Source of the DNA: Rouxiella sp. S1S-2 | Lineage (GTDB): Bacteria > Pseudomonadota > Gammaproteobacteria > Enterobacterales > Enterobacteriaceae | Length of the DNA stretch: 64,000 nucleotides | Assembly: GCF_009208105.1 (NCBI RefSeq) | Contig: NZ_WFKL01000001.1 | Span: 868,001 to 932,000 of the forward strand | Direction: 5' to 3' | Shown here: piece by piece, positions 20,069 through 29,506 of the stretch | Layout of the letters: every line of letters starts with the position of its first letter | How positions within the stretch are numbered: the stretch's first letter is position 1 | The notes under the pieces: generated by a model | What the model was told of the DNA's origin: nothing | The model's input: the letters and a program-made list of their open reading frames with translations, nothing else | The model's database searches: none | Translations under genes and position numbers: made by a program

Positions 20069-20401
20069 ATGCACAATGAACGTAAAATAGAGTTTGAAGC
20101 CTGCCCTTTTTGTAATAGTCCGCTATCCAAAAGCCCAACCAATTGTTTTCATTGTGGCGCAGAAATGATGAAAGGATATATAAATACCAGGCAGAGAAAA
20201 CAAATGTTAGCAATAAGAATATTGCTCATTAGTGCTTGTTTGGTGATTTTCTTTTTTCTTTTTCAAAGCGTACGTGACGGCGGAGTCATCATCGTCTCCG
20301 GTCTATTATGCCTGCTTGCTTCTTGGATAGGACCCTTGCTTTTCTTTAAAATTAAAAACAAAAAAAATAACATTTGGAAGAAAAAGCCGATTCCATGGTA
20401 A
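20069..20401 (+). CDS. Small membrane protein with an N-terminal zinc ribbon
   Basis: 110 residues. The N-terminus has two Cys pairs, CPFC (about residue 12) and CFHCG (about residue 27), typical of a zinc-ribbon domain. Two hydrophobic segments follow (about residues 50-68 and 74-95), then a Lys-rich tail (KIKNKKNNIWKKKP). The start chosen opens MHNERK; an upstream in-frame start adds 16 residues. No function is known to me. Such proteins are common in accessory regions. Confidence 0.65.
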   Translation: MHNERKIEFEACPFCNSPLSKSPTNCFHCGAEMMKGYINTRQRKQMLAIRILLISACLVIFFFLFQSVRDGGVIIVSGLLCLLASWIGPLLFFKIKNKKNNIWKKKPIPW

Positions 20402-20419
20402 GTCGCGATTAATCAGAAA

Positions 20420-20441
20420 AGCTTATGTTTTATCATAAGCT
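20420..20441 (+). terminator. Hairpin after the zinc-ribbon gene
   Basis: Arms AGCTTATG / CATAAGCT with a 6-base loop lie 19 bases past the stop codon. The T run is weak (CTCTTG). Confidence 0.45.
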
Positions 20442-20701
20442 CTTGTAATGAGTGATAGATTGATTGGAATTCCAGAAAATTTCTTATAATAAAAATTATC
20501 CTGTAGGAAGATTCGGATTTCACCGCAGAAAGAGGTTTTTTAAGGGATTTGAATCAAAAAAATTGAATCTGATAAAGTGTATCCTGATCCCTGTTTTGCT
20601 AGCGTAGGCGAGGAAGTGCCGGGCGTATGGCTGACTCGCGCTATAAATTTTATTTTATAGCCCTTTAATAACCTGTCTGAATGAGATGGCATTTAAACGC
20701 T

Positions 20702-21106
20702 ATGAACAACAGTGAAGAAATAGGAAAAAGGCTCATTTTTAGGCGCACGGCGTTGGGATGGTCACAGGTTTGCCTTTCTCAAAAATCCGGAGTCTCGTTG
20801 GTTCAGGTTTCACGCTACGAGTTAGGCAAGGTAAAACCTACCCCCGTAGTATTGACCAAGTTGGCTCAGGCTCTTTCGGTCTCTTTCACCTGGCTTGCCT
20901 ATGGTCGGGATGACGAAGCGCCCGCTGACGGCGATATGCCGCCCGGCAGGCTGCGGGTGTCTACAGACTTATCCAACTATATTATTACCCAGGCGAAGAT
21001 AGCCGGCGTTGAACCCGACGAGATGACGTCGAGATTGATAAAGATAGGCATCGCCATCTATGAATTGGAGATAAAGTCGGACAATAAAAAACCGGAGCCG
21101 CGTTAA
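20702..21106 (+). CDS. XRE-family transcriptional regulator
   Basis: 134 residues. Residues 6-65 form a Cro/CI-type helix-turn-helix (IGKRLIFRRTALGWSQVCLS, then GVSLVQVSRYELGKVKPTPV) followed by LAQALSVSFTWLAYG. The C-terminal part (DLSNYIITQAKIAGVEPDEM) is helical and lacks a peptidase or other sensor domain. The ATG chosen opens MNNSEEIGK; a start seven codons earlier is possible. It is the last gene of the accessory stretch before ygiN. Its targets are unknown. Confidence 0.85.
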   Translation: MNNSEEIGKRLIFRRTALGWSQVCLSQKSGVSLVQVSRYELGKVKPTPVVLTKLAQALSVSFTWLAYGRDDEAPADGDMPPGRLRVSTDLSNYIITQAKIAGVEPDEMTSRLIKIGIAIYELEIKSDNKKPEPR

Positions 21107-21122
21107 CGACTCCGGTTTGTTT
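21088..21122 (+). terminator. Terminator of the XRE gene
   Basis: Stem AACCGGAG / CTCCGGTT is followed by TGTTTAG. The left arm overlaps the end of the coding sequence. Confidence 0.7.
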
Positions 21123-21153
21123 AGTCTTCTTGCTGGGCATTGACCCCGTAAAA

Positions 21154-21459
21154 TCAGGCTTTTTCGATAATGTTAATTCTTACATCCACCACATCGTTTT
21201 TAATGTTTTCACGATGTGCGTGCATATGAGCTGCCTGCTGATGATCTTCCAGATGTGCCAGGCTTTCCCAATCTTCTAGCATGAAAATAGAATCCGGTGC
21301 GCTTTGACGCCAAGGTATCTGGCCTTTGACGTCGATAAAAGGCTCATAGCGATGACAGCCTTTTTCTTCCAGAACGCTGGGTAGAAGCTGAGTGATTTTT
21401 TCTAGCACCGCATCACGACGGCCCGGCTTGATGATGATTTCAGCAATTACGGTTATCAT
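21154..21459 (-). CDS. ygiN: Quinol monooxygenase YgiN
   Basis: This ABM-domain (antibiotic biosynthesis monooxygenase-like) protein of 101 residues starts MITVIAEIIIKPG and has CHRYEPFIDVKG and MLEDWESLAHLEDH. In E. coli it acts on menadiol and is thought to form a quinone redox cycle with MdaB. It lies 131 bases downstream of mdaB on the same strand. Confidence 0.95.
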   Translation of the reverse strand: MITVIAEIIIKPGRRDAVLEKITQLLPSVLEEKGCHRYEPFIDVKGQIPWRQSAPDSIFMLEDWESLAHLEDHQQAAHMHAHRENIKNDVVDVRINIIEKA

Positions 21460-21590
21460 AAAAACCTCGGTTTCCCTTTAAATGTGTGAGCCATAAACAT
21501 GACTGACTCACGCGAATGGTGACCCCTGAGTGTGGCAATAAACACCGCCTTTGCCAAACACGCTTAAGATTTACAGAATTAACTGAATGC

Positions 21591-22190
21591 TTATTCTGCC
21601 GCTTCGGCCTGACCAAATACGTGGTCGAGGTGCGCGCGATAGTGGGCAAAATAGCCTTCAATGTCGGGGTCTTTGATAACGTCGTTACACATAAAGGTTG
21701 GCAGTGTATCCATGCCCAGGAACTGGTTGGCTTTATGGAACGGCAGATAAACGCCGTCAACGCCCACACCGTGGAAGAATTGGTCTTTATCTTCGAAGGC
21801 TTCAAGTGGTGCATTCCAGGTGACAGAAAGCATGTATGCTGTGCCTTGAATCAGGCCGCCAGAACCGTATTTTTTTGACGCGTCTGAACGCGAACGACCA
21901 TCACTTTGGTACAAACGACCGTGGCCTTCGGTGAACACTTCATCAATGTATTTTTTCAATGTCCACGGCGCGCCCATCCACCAACCCGGCATCTGGTAAA
22001 TGATGGCATCGGCCCACAGATAGCTCTGTATTTCGGCTTCAATATCATAACCCTGTTCGATATTGGTGACGCGCACGCTGTGTCCTGCATCGCGCAGGAA
22101 CGTGTCGCCAACTTCTGTCAGGCTGATGTTAAGTGCGCCTTTTGAGTGGGCGAATGTTTTTCCTGCGTTGATAATCAATATGTTGCTCAT
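21591..22190 (-). CDS. mdaB: NADPH:quinone reductase MdaB (modulator of drug activity B)
   Basis: MdaB is a flavodoxin-fold FAD protein of 199 residues that reduces quinones by two electrons. Seen are the N-terminal ILIINAGKTFAHSKGALN phosphate-binding region, YQMPGWWMGAPWTLKKYID (family signature, about residues 66-84) and LPFHKANQFLGM. It pairs with ygiN. Its promoter region is shared with parC, which is divergent, 315 bases away. Confidence 0.96.
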   Translation of the reverse strand: MSNILIINAGKTFAHSKGALNISLTEVGDTFLRDAGHSVRVTNIEQGYDIEAEIQSYLWADAIIYQMPGWWMGAPWTLKKYIDEVFTEGHGRLYQSDGRSRSDASKKYGSGGLIQGTAYMLSVTWNAPLEAFEDKDQFFHGVGVDGVYLPFHKANQFLGMDTLPTFMCNDVIKDPDIEGYFAHYRAHLDHVFGQAEAAE

Positions 22191-22505
22191 GGCAATGACC
22201 TCGTTATTAAACTGTTAAACAGAGTGTACAAGAGATCGTTGACGTGAAAAATGTGCGCCAGAGCACAATACTATTGCTTAAAATGCAATAATCAGGCGGC
22301 GTTATCGACTTTTTATGAGTTTTTTGAGCATAACATGCGCGACCAAATCACAGCAACTGTGACAGCTATACGCCATATGATGTACTATCGCGAACATCAT
22401 CGCCTTGTGCGGCAGCGCCTGCGCGTGTCTGCAAGCAGGCCTCCTTATTTTCCAGAACGTTTATTTTCCAGCACGACAGTGCCATGGGGCTGAGGATAAA
22501 AAGTA
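22191..22505. other. Divergent intergenic region of mdaB and parC
   Basis: 315 bases without a convincing gene. It must hold both promoters. A reading frame at 22251-22493 has no ribosome binding site and no family likeness. No operator was assigned. Confidence 0.5.
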
Positions 22506-24779
22506 ATGAGCGAAGTGACTCATGACGGTACAGAGCGTTTAGCGCTGCACACGTTTACCGAGAATGCCTATCTGAACTACTCCATGTACGTAATCATGGA
22601 CAGGGCACTCCCTTATATTGGCGACGGCCTCAAGCCGGTTCAGCGCCGCATTATTTATGCCATGTCTGAGCTTGGCCTCAGCAATAATGCCAAATTCAAA
22701 AAATCAGCGCGTACCGTCGGTGACGTGCTGGGTAAATATCATCCGCACGGCGACAGTGCCTGTTACGAAGCCATGGTATTGATGGCACAGCCTTTCTCCT
22801 ATCGTTATCCGCTGGTTGACGGGCAGGGGAACTGGGGTGCGCCGGATGACCCGAAATCCTTCGCCGCCATGCGTTATACCGAATCGCGCCTGTCGAAATA
22901 TGCTGAAGTACTGCTGCGCGAGCTGGGTCAGGGAACTTCTGACTGGGTGCCAAACTTCGACGGCACTATGCAGGAGCCGAAAATGCTGCCTGCGCGCCTG
23001 CCCAATATTTTGCTCAACGGCACTACCGGTATTGCCGTGGGTATGGCGACAGATATTCCGCCGCACAACCTGCGTGAAGTCGCTAACGCTGCTGTGGCGC
23101 TGCTCGAAAAACCGGGCAGTACGCTGGAAGATTTGCTTGAGTTTGTGCAGGGGCCAGACTTCCCGACTGAAGCTGAAATCATTACCCCGCGCAATGAAAT
23201 TCGCAAAATCTATGAGTCGGGCAAAGGCTCGGTTCGCATGCGTGCGCTGTGGAAAAAAGAGGACGGTGACGCCGTTATCACCGCACTGCCGCATCAGGTT
23301 TCGGGCGCGAAAGTGCTGGAGCAAATTGCCAACCAAATGCGGGCCAAGAAGCTGCCTATGGTTGAGGATCTGCGCGACGAATCCGATCATGAGAATCCAA
23401 CGCGCCTGGTGATTGTGCCGCGATCGAACCGTGTTGATCTCGATCAGGTAATGAATCACCTGTTTGCGACCACCGATCTTGAGCGCAGCTACCGCATTAA
23501 TATGAATATGATCGGTCTGGACAACCGCCCGCAGGTGAAAGGGCTGGTAGAGATCCTGAACGAGTGGCTGTCATATCGTCGCGATACCGTTCGTCGTCGA
23601 CTGAATTTCCGCCTCGATAAGGTGCTGAAACGCCTGCATATTTTGGAAGGCTTACTGACTGCTTTCCTGAATATTGATGAAGTGATCCACATCATTCGCT
23701 CCGAGGACGAGCCTAAGCCTGTGTTGATGGCGCGTTTTGCTTTGAGTGAAACGCAGGCCGAGGCGATCCTCGAGTTGAAATTGCGCCACTTGGCCAAACT
23801 CGAAGAGATGAAGATCCGCGGTGAGCAGGACGAACTGGCAAAAGAGCGCGATCAATTGCAGGCGCTGCTGGCCTCGGAGCGCAAGCTGAGTACCCTGATC
23901 CGTAAAGAGATCCAGGCCGATGCCGAAGCCTACGGTGACGATCGCCGTTCGCCAATCATCGAACGTGGTGAAGCAAAGGCCATGAGCGAAAGCGACTTTG
24001 TTCCGTCTGAACCGGTAACGGTGGTGTTGTCAGAAATGGGCTGGGTGCGCAGTGCTAAAGGTCATGACATCGACCCTACCGGTCTGAGTTACAAGGCCGG
24101 AGACAGCTTCCGCAGCGCTGCCAAGGGTAAAAGTAATCAGCCGGTGGTGTTTATCGACTCCACTGGTCGCAGCTATGCGCTAGACACCAATACGCTGCCG
24201 TCGGCGCGCGGGCAGGGCGAGCCGTTAACCGGCAAGCTGACGCCGCCTCCAGGCGCCACGATTTCGCAGGTGCTGATGGCCGCCGATGACCAGAAGTTGC
24301 TCATGGCCTCAGATGCGGGTTACGGTTTTGTCTGTACCTTTAACGACTTGGTGGCGCGCAATCGTGCAGGCAAGGCTATGATTACTCTGCCTGAAAATGC
24401 CAAGGCGTTGCCGCCTATCGAGTTGGTGGGCGAAGACGATATGCTGCTTTCTGTTACCAGCGCGGGCCGTATGCTGCTGTTCCCGGTGGCTGACTTGCCG
24501 CAGTTGTCGAAGGGTAAAGGCAACAAGATTGTGTCTATTGCCTCGGCAGATGCTGCCGCGGGCAAGGACAATCTCGCCTGGCTGCTGGTACTGGCTCCGC
24601 AAACATCGGTTACGCTGCACGTAGGTAAACGCAAACTGACGTTGCGTCCTGAAGACCTGCAGAAGTTCCGCGCTGAGCGAGGCCGCAAAGGTACGCTGCT
24701 GCCGCGTGGGCTCCAGAGGATTGACAGAGTTGAGGTTGACGCCCCGGCTCGTCCTTCCATCGGAGAAAGCGAAGAGTAA
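22506..24779 (+). CDS. parC: DNA topoisomerase IV subunit A
   Basis: ParC is the DNA-cleaving subunit of topoisomerase IV. 757 residues. The catalytic Tyr is in [19 protein letters not shown] (about residue 120). The quinolone-resistance-determining region reads [13 protein letters not shown], with Ser and Glu at the positions matching E. coli Ser80 and Glu84, so it is the unmutated type. The C-terminal beta-pinwheel domain starts near residue 500. GAGG lies ten bases before the ATG. A strong terminator follows. Confidence 0.98.
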   Translation: MSEVTHDGTERLALHTFTENAYLNYSMYVIMDRALPYIGDGLKPVQRRIIYAMSELGLSNNAKFKKSARTVGDVLGKYHPHGDSACYEAMVLMAQPFSYRYPLVDGQGNWGAPDDPKSFAAMRYTESRLSKYAEVLLRELGQGTSDWVPNFDGTMQEPKMLPARLPNILLNGTTGIAVGMATDIPPHNLREVANAAVALLEKPGSTLEDLLEFVQGPDFPTEAEIITPRNEIRKIYESGKGSVRMRALWKKEDGDAVITALPHQVSGAKVLEQIANQMRAKKLPMVEDLRDESDHENPTRLVIVPRSNRVDLDQVMNHLFATTDLERSYRINMNMIGLDNRPQVKGLVEILNEWLSYRRDTVRRRLNFRLDKVLKRLHILEGLLTAFLNIDEVIHIIRSEDEPKPVLMARFALSETQAEAILELKLRHLAKLEEMKIRGEQDELAKERDQLQALLASERKLSTLIRKEIQADAEAYGDDRRSPIIERGEAKAMSESDFVPSEPVTVVLSEMGWVRSAKGHDIDPTGLSYKAGDSFRSAAKGKSNQPVVFIDSTGRSYALDTNTLPSARGQGEPLTGKLTPPPGATISQVLMAADDQKLLMASDAGYGFVCTFNDLVARNRAGKAMITLPENAKALPPIELVGEDDMLLSVTSAGRMLLFPVADLPQLSKGKGNKIVSIASADAAAGKDNLAWLLVLAPQTSVTLHVGKRKLTLRPEDLQKFRAERGRKGTLLPRGLQRIDRVEVDAPARPSIGESEE

Positions 24780-24793
24780 ATTTTTACCGACAT

Positions 24794-24819
24794 ATTCAGG
24801 GCACTTTTGTGCCCTGAAT
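24794..24819 (+). terminator. Terminator of parC
   Basis: Perfect 11-bp stem ATTCAGGGCAC / GTGCCCTGAAT with a 4-base loop. It is followed by TGTGTG rather than a long T run. Confidence 0.75.
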
Positions 24820-24938
24820 TGTGTGGGGTCACAAAGGCGAGACGTTGCTTGTTAACTTACGTAGCGCACTGATAATCTTTATTCCTGAGCACAATTAATC
24901 CACGTTTGTAACAAACTCTATTATCTGGATTAATAAAA

Positions 24939-25058
24939 ACCCTCTTCGGGTGAAGAATAACTATTGTATAGAGCTTGCTGAGGCCCGAGAATAGCCCAGC
25001 GGCAAAGGAACCGCAGGGTCAATTCTGTTGACTTCGGTTGTATGCTTAAGAGGGTGTT
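24939..25058 (+). promoter_or_regulatory. Structured leader of plsC, possible SD-sequestering element
   Basis: ACCCTCTT (24939-24946) is complementary over 8 bases to AAGAGGGT (25048-25055), which contains the plsC ribosome binding site. Between them lie GCGG/CCGC near 24999-25014 and GTCAA/TTGAC near 25018-25032 hairpins. A fold that hides the ribosome binding site is possible. Inference from base pairing only. Confidence 0.35.
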
Positions 25059-25805
25059 ATGTTACTTATTTTTCGCTTTATTTATGTCGTGGTTTTCTCA
25101 ATTCTGGTGTGTATTTTCGGCTCGATTTATTGCCTTTTCAGCCCAAGAAATCCAAAACATGTAGCGACTTTCGGCCATCTTTTTGGCGGACTGGCACCGA
25201 TATTTGGCCTAAAGGTTGAGAAACGCATCCCTGCTGAAGCGGCGCATTACGGAAACTGCATCTATATTGCCAATCACCAAAACAATTACGACATGGTGAC
25301 CGCGGCCAACGTCGTACAGCCAAGAACGGTCACGGTCGGCAAAAAAAGCCTGCTCTGGATACCTTTCTTTGGCCCGCTTTACTGGGTGACCGGTAACCTG
25401 TTGATTGATAGAGATAACCGTGCGAAGGCGCATGGCACTATCTCGCAGGTTGTCGAGCAGATTAAAAAGAAAAATGTGTCAATCTGGATGTTCCCTGAAG
25501 GCACCCGCAGCCGCGGCCGTGGCCTTATGCCGTTTAAAACCGGTGCGTTCCATGCCGCCATTGCCGCAGGCGTGCCCATCGTGCCTATTTGCGTGTCTAA
25601 TACCAGCAACAAAATTAAACTGAATCGCTGGAATAACGGTCAGGTGATCATTGAAATGCTGCCGCCGGTCGACACCACGCAATACGGTAAAGAGCGCATG
25701 CGTGAATTAGTTGAGCATTGTCATCAGATAATGGGTGTGAAAATTGCCGAGCTAGATGCCGAAGTGGCTATTCGCGAAGCTGAATTAAAGAAAAAAAATA
25801 AATAG
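25059..25805 (+). CDS. plsC: 1-acyl-sn-glycerol-3-phosphate acyltransferase
   Basis: PlsC adds the second acyl chain to lysophosphatidic acid, giving phosphatidic acid for phospholipid synthesis. It is an inner-membrane protein of 248 residues. The N-terminal hydrophobic segment is at residues 1-28. The catalytic NHQNNYD (HX4D) is at about 73-79, the substrate-binding FPEGTRSRG at about 147-155, and VPIVPICVS at about 173-181. It is followed by ftsP on the same strand, as in E. coli. Confidence 0.97.
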   Translation: MLLIFRFIYVVVFSILVCIFGSIYCLFSPRNPKHVATFGHLFGGLAPIFGLKVEKRIPAEAAHYGNCIYIANHQNNYDMVTAANVVQPRTVTVGKKSLLWIPFFGPLYWVTGNLLIDRDNRAKAHGTISQVVEQIKKKNVSIWMFPEGTRSRGRGLMPFKTGAFHAAIAAGVPIVPICVSNTSNKIKLNRWNNGQVIIEMLPPVDTTQYGKERMRELVEHCHQIMGVKIAELDAEVAIREAELKKKNK

Positions 25806-25937
25806 TTTTTCAATCACTCGGGTAATAGAGAGTCTATGCGAGTCGGCTCCTCCCTGAGTGATTGCTATTAGTGCTCACCGCCATTGAGGGTTAGTGAGCT
25901 TATACTGCCGCTTAGATTTTGTTCTCATGGAGAAGAT

Positions 25938-27359
25938 ATGTCCCTCAGTCGTCGCAATTTTTTACAGGCATCCGGATTGGCGCTAGCCGCTGGATCACTG
26001 CCGCTGAGGGCACATGCAGGTGATGCGCAGCCGGCGTTGCCCATTCCTCCACTCATTGAATCCCGCCGCGGACAGCCTCTTTTCCTGACATTGCAGCAGG
26101 CGCACTGGTCTTTTCTTGGCGGCAGCAAGGCACCGGTATGGGGATTCAACGGCATGTATCTCGGGCCGACGGTGCGAGTTCACAGCGGTGATGACGTCAA
26201 GCTTATCTACAGCAACCGCCTGCCGTCGCCGGCTTCAATGACTATCAGCGGTTTGCAGGTGCCCGGAACGTTAACCGGCGGTGCAGCACGAATGATGTCT
26301 TCCGGCAGCGACTGGTCGCCAGTATTGCCGATTCGTCAGCCAGCCGCAACCTGCTGGTACCACGCCAATACGCCATCCCATATGGCGCCGCAGGTCTATA
26401 ACGGCCTGGCTGGAATGTGGCTGGTGGAAGATGAAGTCAGCAAAAGCCTGCCGCTGCCCAATCATTATGGTGTAGATGATTTTCCAATCATCATTCAGGA
26501 CAAACGGCTCGACAACTTCGGCGTTCCGCAGTACGACACACCGGCCAGCGGAGGATTCTTCGGCGACACTATGCTGGTTAATGGCGTGCAAAGTCCGTTT
26601 GTGCAGGTTTCACGCGGCTGGGTTCGCCTGCGCCTGCTTAACGCCTCCAACGCTCGCCGTTATGAATTGACCATGAGCGATAATCGTCCATTCCACGTGG
26701 TGGCTTCCGACCTGGGTTTCTTACCCGCACCGGTGAGTGTTTCTCGTCTGTCGTTGGCGCCGGGCGAACGCCGAGAAGTGCTGATTGATATGACACAGGG
26801 CGACGAGGTTTCAATTTCTGCCGGTGAAGCGGCGGGCATTATGGACCGGCTGCGTGGGCTATTCCAGCCATCAAGCATTCTGGTTTCCACCCTGGTTCTG
26901 ACGCTGAGACCTACCGGCCTGTTGCCGCTGGTGACCGATAACCTGCCCATGCGCCTGCTCGCCGATCAGCTTATCACCGGCAACGTGGTGCGCAGCCGTG
27001 AGTTCCGTCTGGGAGACAGTCAGCCGGGGATCAACGGTGCAGTATTTGATGCGTCAAGAACCGACGTGCAGGCGATGCAGGGAACGTGGGAACGCTGGAC
27101 CATTCACGCCGATTTGCCGCAGCCTTTCCACGTGCAGGGGGTGAATTTCCTGGTTAAATCGGTGAACGGCGCCGCGCCTCTGATTGAGGATGCCGGTTTT
27201 AAAGATACGGTGTGGGTCGATGGCGAGGTCGATTTGCTGGTGTATTTCAATCAGCCGTCCTACGAGCACTTTCCCTTCTTCTATTATAGCCAGACGCTGG
27301 AACTTGCCGACCGCGGAACGATGGGGCAAATGGTCGTACAACCCGCTTCAAACTTTTAG
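25938..27359 (+). CDS. ftsP: Cell-division protein FtsP (SufI), multicopper-oxidase-like
   Basis: FtsP is a periplasmic divisome-stabilising protein with a multicopper-oxidase fold but without the full set of copper ligands. 473 residues. The N-terminus has a twin-arginine signal (MSLSRRNFLQASGLALAAG; cleavage after AHA), so it is exported folded by Tat. Three cupredoxin domains are recognisable, with TCWYHANTP and QPFHVQGVNF as degenerate copper-site remnants. The start chosen has GGAGAAG six bases upstream; a longer in-frame start 18 codons earlier would bury the signal. Confidence 0.96.
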   Translation: MSLSRRNFLQASGLALAAGSLPLRAHAGDAQPALPIPPLIESRRGQPLFLTLQQAHWSFLGGSKAPVWGFNGMYLGPTVRVHSGDDVKLIYSNRLPSPASMTISGLQVPGTLTGGAARMMSSGSDWSPVLPIRQPAATCWYHANTPSHMAPQVYNGLAGMWLVEDEVSKSLPLPNHYGVDDFPIIIQDKRLDNFGVPQYDTPASGGFFGDTMLVNGVQSPFVQVSRGWVRLRLLNASNARRYELTMSDNRPFHVVASDLGFLPAPVSVSRLSLAPGERREVLIDMTQGDEVSISAGEAAGIMDRLRGLFQPSSILVSTLVLTLRPTGLLPLVTDNLPMRLLADQLITGNVVRSREFRLGDSQPGINGAVFDASRTDVQAMQGTWERWTIHADLPQPFHVQGVNFLVKSVNGAAPLIEDAGFKDTVWVDGEVDLLVYFNQPSYEHFPFFYYSQTLELADRGTMGQMVVQPASNF

Positions 27360-27395
27360 TCCACTGCCTGCGTATGTTCAAAGCTGAAGGGCAGA

Positions 27396-27416
27396 ATGGG
27401 GGAGTGACTCCCCCAT
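27396..27416. terminator. Hairpin between ftsP and dkgA
   Basis: Arms ATGGGGGAGT / ACTCCCCCAT around a single central base form a very stable stem between convergent genes. It lacks a clear T run on either strand. Confidence 0.6.
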
Positions 27417-27432
27417 GTAGAGTTCTTTCAAA

Positions 27433-28263
27433 TCAGAAATTGAGTACATCTTCTGGATTCGGCCCTAAGCGGTTGCCAGTGTCCAACTTGGTAAATTCTG
27501 CTAACTCTTCTTTTTCCAGCTTGAAGTCGAAAACGTTAAAGTTTTCATGAATACGTTTCGGCGTAACGGATTTCGGAATAACAATCAGCCCATTGTCCAG
27601 ATGCCAGCGGATCACTATTTGCGCCGGGGTTTTTTCGTACTTCTCAGCCAGTTTTTTAATTAACGGTTGATCAAACAGACCGTCACCGCCCTGTGCGAGT
27701 GGACTCCAGGACTCAGTAGCAATGCGGTGAGTGGCATTCCAGGCGTGCAGTTGACGCTGGGCAAGAGAAGGGTGCAGCTCAATCTGGTTTACGGTTGGCG
27801 CAACGCCGGTTTCGTCAATAAGGCGCTGAAGGTGAGGAATGTGGAAATTACACACCCCAATGCTCTTCGCCAGCCCCTGCTCCTTAAGCTTAAGCAGCTG
27901 TTTCCAGGATTCAACATAATTGCCTTTGTCCGGCAGCGGCCAGTGGATCAGATAAAGGTCGACATGGTCGAGTTTAAGTTTTTCGAGGCTCTCTTCCAGC
28001 GCTTTCTGTGCATACAGCTGCTGGTCATTCCAAAGTTTAGTGGTAACGAAAATTTCTTCACGAGGAACGCTGGTTTCCTGAAGCGCTTTACCTACGCCTT
28101 CCTCATTTTTATACGCTGCGGCAGTATCAATATGACGATAGCCCGCGTTGAGCGCTGTGCCTACCGCATGAGTCGCTTCGTCATTGCTTGCCTTCCAAAC
28201 GCCGAGGCCGAGCTGAGGAATGTGGTTGCCGTCATGAAGTTGTATGATGGATTGCGTTGACAT
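27433..28263 (-). CDS. dkgA: 2,5-diketo-D-gluconate reductase A / methylglyoxal reductase (aldo-keto reductase)
   Basis: This aldo-keto reductase (AKR5 type) of 276 residues uses NADPH to reduce 2,5-diketo-D-gluconate, methylglyoxal and other aldehydes. The catalytic tetrad is present: Asp and Tyr in HIDTAAAYKNE, Lys in VTTKLWN and His in LIHWPLP. The cofactor motif is IPKSVTPKRIHEN. The start chosen opens MSTQSIIQ with GGAGAG seven bases upstream. In E. coli it is the second gene of yqhD-dkgA, activated by YqhC. Here it stands alone but still divergent from yqhC. Confidence 0.95.
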   Translation of the reverse strand: MSTQSIIQLHDGNHIPQLGLGVWKASNDEATHAVGTALNAGYRHIDTAAAYKNEEGVGKALQETSVPREEIFVTTKLWNDQQLYAQKALEESLEKLKLDHVDLYLIHWPLPDKGNYVESWKQLLKLKEQGLAKSIGVCNFHIPHLQRLIDETGVAPTVNQIELHPSLAQRQLHAWNATHRIATESWSPLAQGGDGLFDQPLIKKLAEKYEKTPAQIVIRWHLDNGLIVIPKSVTPKRIHENFNVFDFKLEKEELAEFTKLDTGNRLGPNPEDVLNF

Positions 28264-28542
28264 AAATCTCTCCTGTTGGGGGATGCGTAATCCACGCATT
28301 AAGTGCCTGATGGGGTAAGTTTAGTAAACGAATAGCCATTTCGCTGAGTTTGCTAATGATTCATTTTCAGTTATTTATCTAAAAAGTGACTTCAGCGCTG
28401 CCAATCCCACACTTTAGCGGCATGGTTGAGCATTTGAGATGCACATTTCTGTTTAAACCTTGCCCAGTCCTGCAATCCTGTATAGAAAAATCGGCGAATA
28501 TGGCAGAATCATTGCCAGTTTGTTTCTGTTCGGAGATGAGTA

Positions 28543-29472
28543 ATGCAAGATGTCGAGAGCCTGTGCGCGGAGTTGGCTAAAAAAGTCGAGCGCCTGACGG
28601 AAGGTACGAATAAATTTCAGTCGAGCGTGCCGCAGGCCACGCTGATGTGTTACTCAAGCTATCACGCCCGCCAGCCTGTCATGTACAACCCGAGTTTGAC
28701 GATTGTATTTCAGGGCAGCAAGGTGGGTTATCTGGGCAATAAAACCTTTTCTTATGACCCCAAAAACTATCTGATGCTTACCGTTCCTCTGCCGTTTGAA
28801 TGTGAGACTTTTGGCACGCCCGAGCGCCCGGTGACAGGCGTTTCTATCCGTATTGATTCGGTGATGCTGCAGGACCTGCTCATGGAAATGGGGGATGAAG
28901 GGTTTGCGCACCAGCCCGATCAGTCGTCCGGGATTACCTCCGGCCTGCTGGATGAAGATATTCTCTGCGCCAGCGAGCGTTTGCTTGACGTGATGGATAA
29001 ACCGCTGCGCGCCAAAGTGCTCGGCCCGCAAATTATCCGTGAAATTTTGTTCTTTATACTTACCAGCGAAAACGGCGGCGCGCTGCAGGCGCTGGTAAAC
29101 CGTCATACCCATTTTAGCCAGATAGCCAAAGCGCTGCGGAAAATTGAAAATCAGTATGCCCAGCCGCTCAGCGTTGAACAGTTGGCCAGCGATGTCAATA
29201 TGAGCGTTTCCGCGTTTCACCACAACTTTAAGGCCGTCACCAGCACGTCGCCGCTGCAATATCTGAAAAACTATCGGCTGCACAAGGCGCGGACGATGAT
29301 GATTTATGACGGAGTGAAGGCCAGTATCGCGGCCCTAAACGTCGGATATGAAAGTGCATCGCAGTTTAGTCGGGAATTTAAACGCTATTTCGGCGTGACC
29401 CCAAGTGACGAAATTGCCCGTATGCGTGAGGGCAATTCGCTGAGTCTGTCTGAAACTGTATTTGGCTCTTAA
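28543..29472 (+). CDS. yqhC: AraC-family regulator YqhC
   Basis: YqhC activates aldehyde-reductase genes (yqhD, dkgA) on exposure to reactive aldehydes. 309 residues: an N-terminal AraC_N cupin-like sensor (GSKVGYLGNKTFSYDPKNYL near residue 60), then the DNA-binding pair of helix-turn-helix motifs (LSVEQLASDVNMSVSAFHHN and ASIAALNVGYESASQFSREF). It is divergent from dkgA, with 279 bases between, which fits direct control of it. The yqhD gene usually between them is absent. Confidence 0.92.
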   Translation: MQDVESLCAELAKKVERLTEGTNKFQSSVPQATLMCYSSYHARQPVMYNPSLTIVFQGSKVGYLGNKTFSYDPKNYLMLTVPLPFECETFGTPERPVTGVSIRIDSVMLQDLLMEMGDEGFAHQPDQSSGITSGLLDEDILCASERLLDVMDKPLRAKVLGPQIIREILFFILTSENGGALQALVNRHTHFSQIAKALRKIENQYAQPLSVEQLASDVNMSVSAFHHNFKAVTSTSPLQYLKNYRLHKARTMMIYDGVKASIAALNVGYESASQFSREFKRYFGVTPSDEIARMREGNSLSLSETVFGS

Positions 29473-29506
29473 TCAGAAAGCGCTCGTGATAAGAAAGCAC
29501 TCTTAA

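Noticed and set aside
22251..22493. 80-codon frame between mdaB and parC
   Set aside because: Spans the divergent promoter region, has no ribosome binding site, and its composition is not protein-like.
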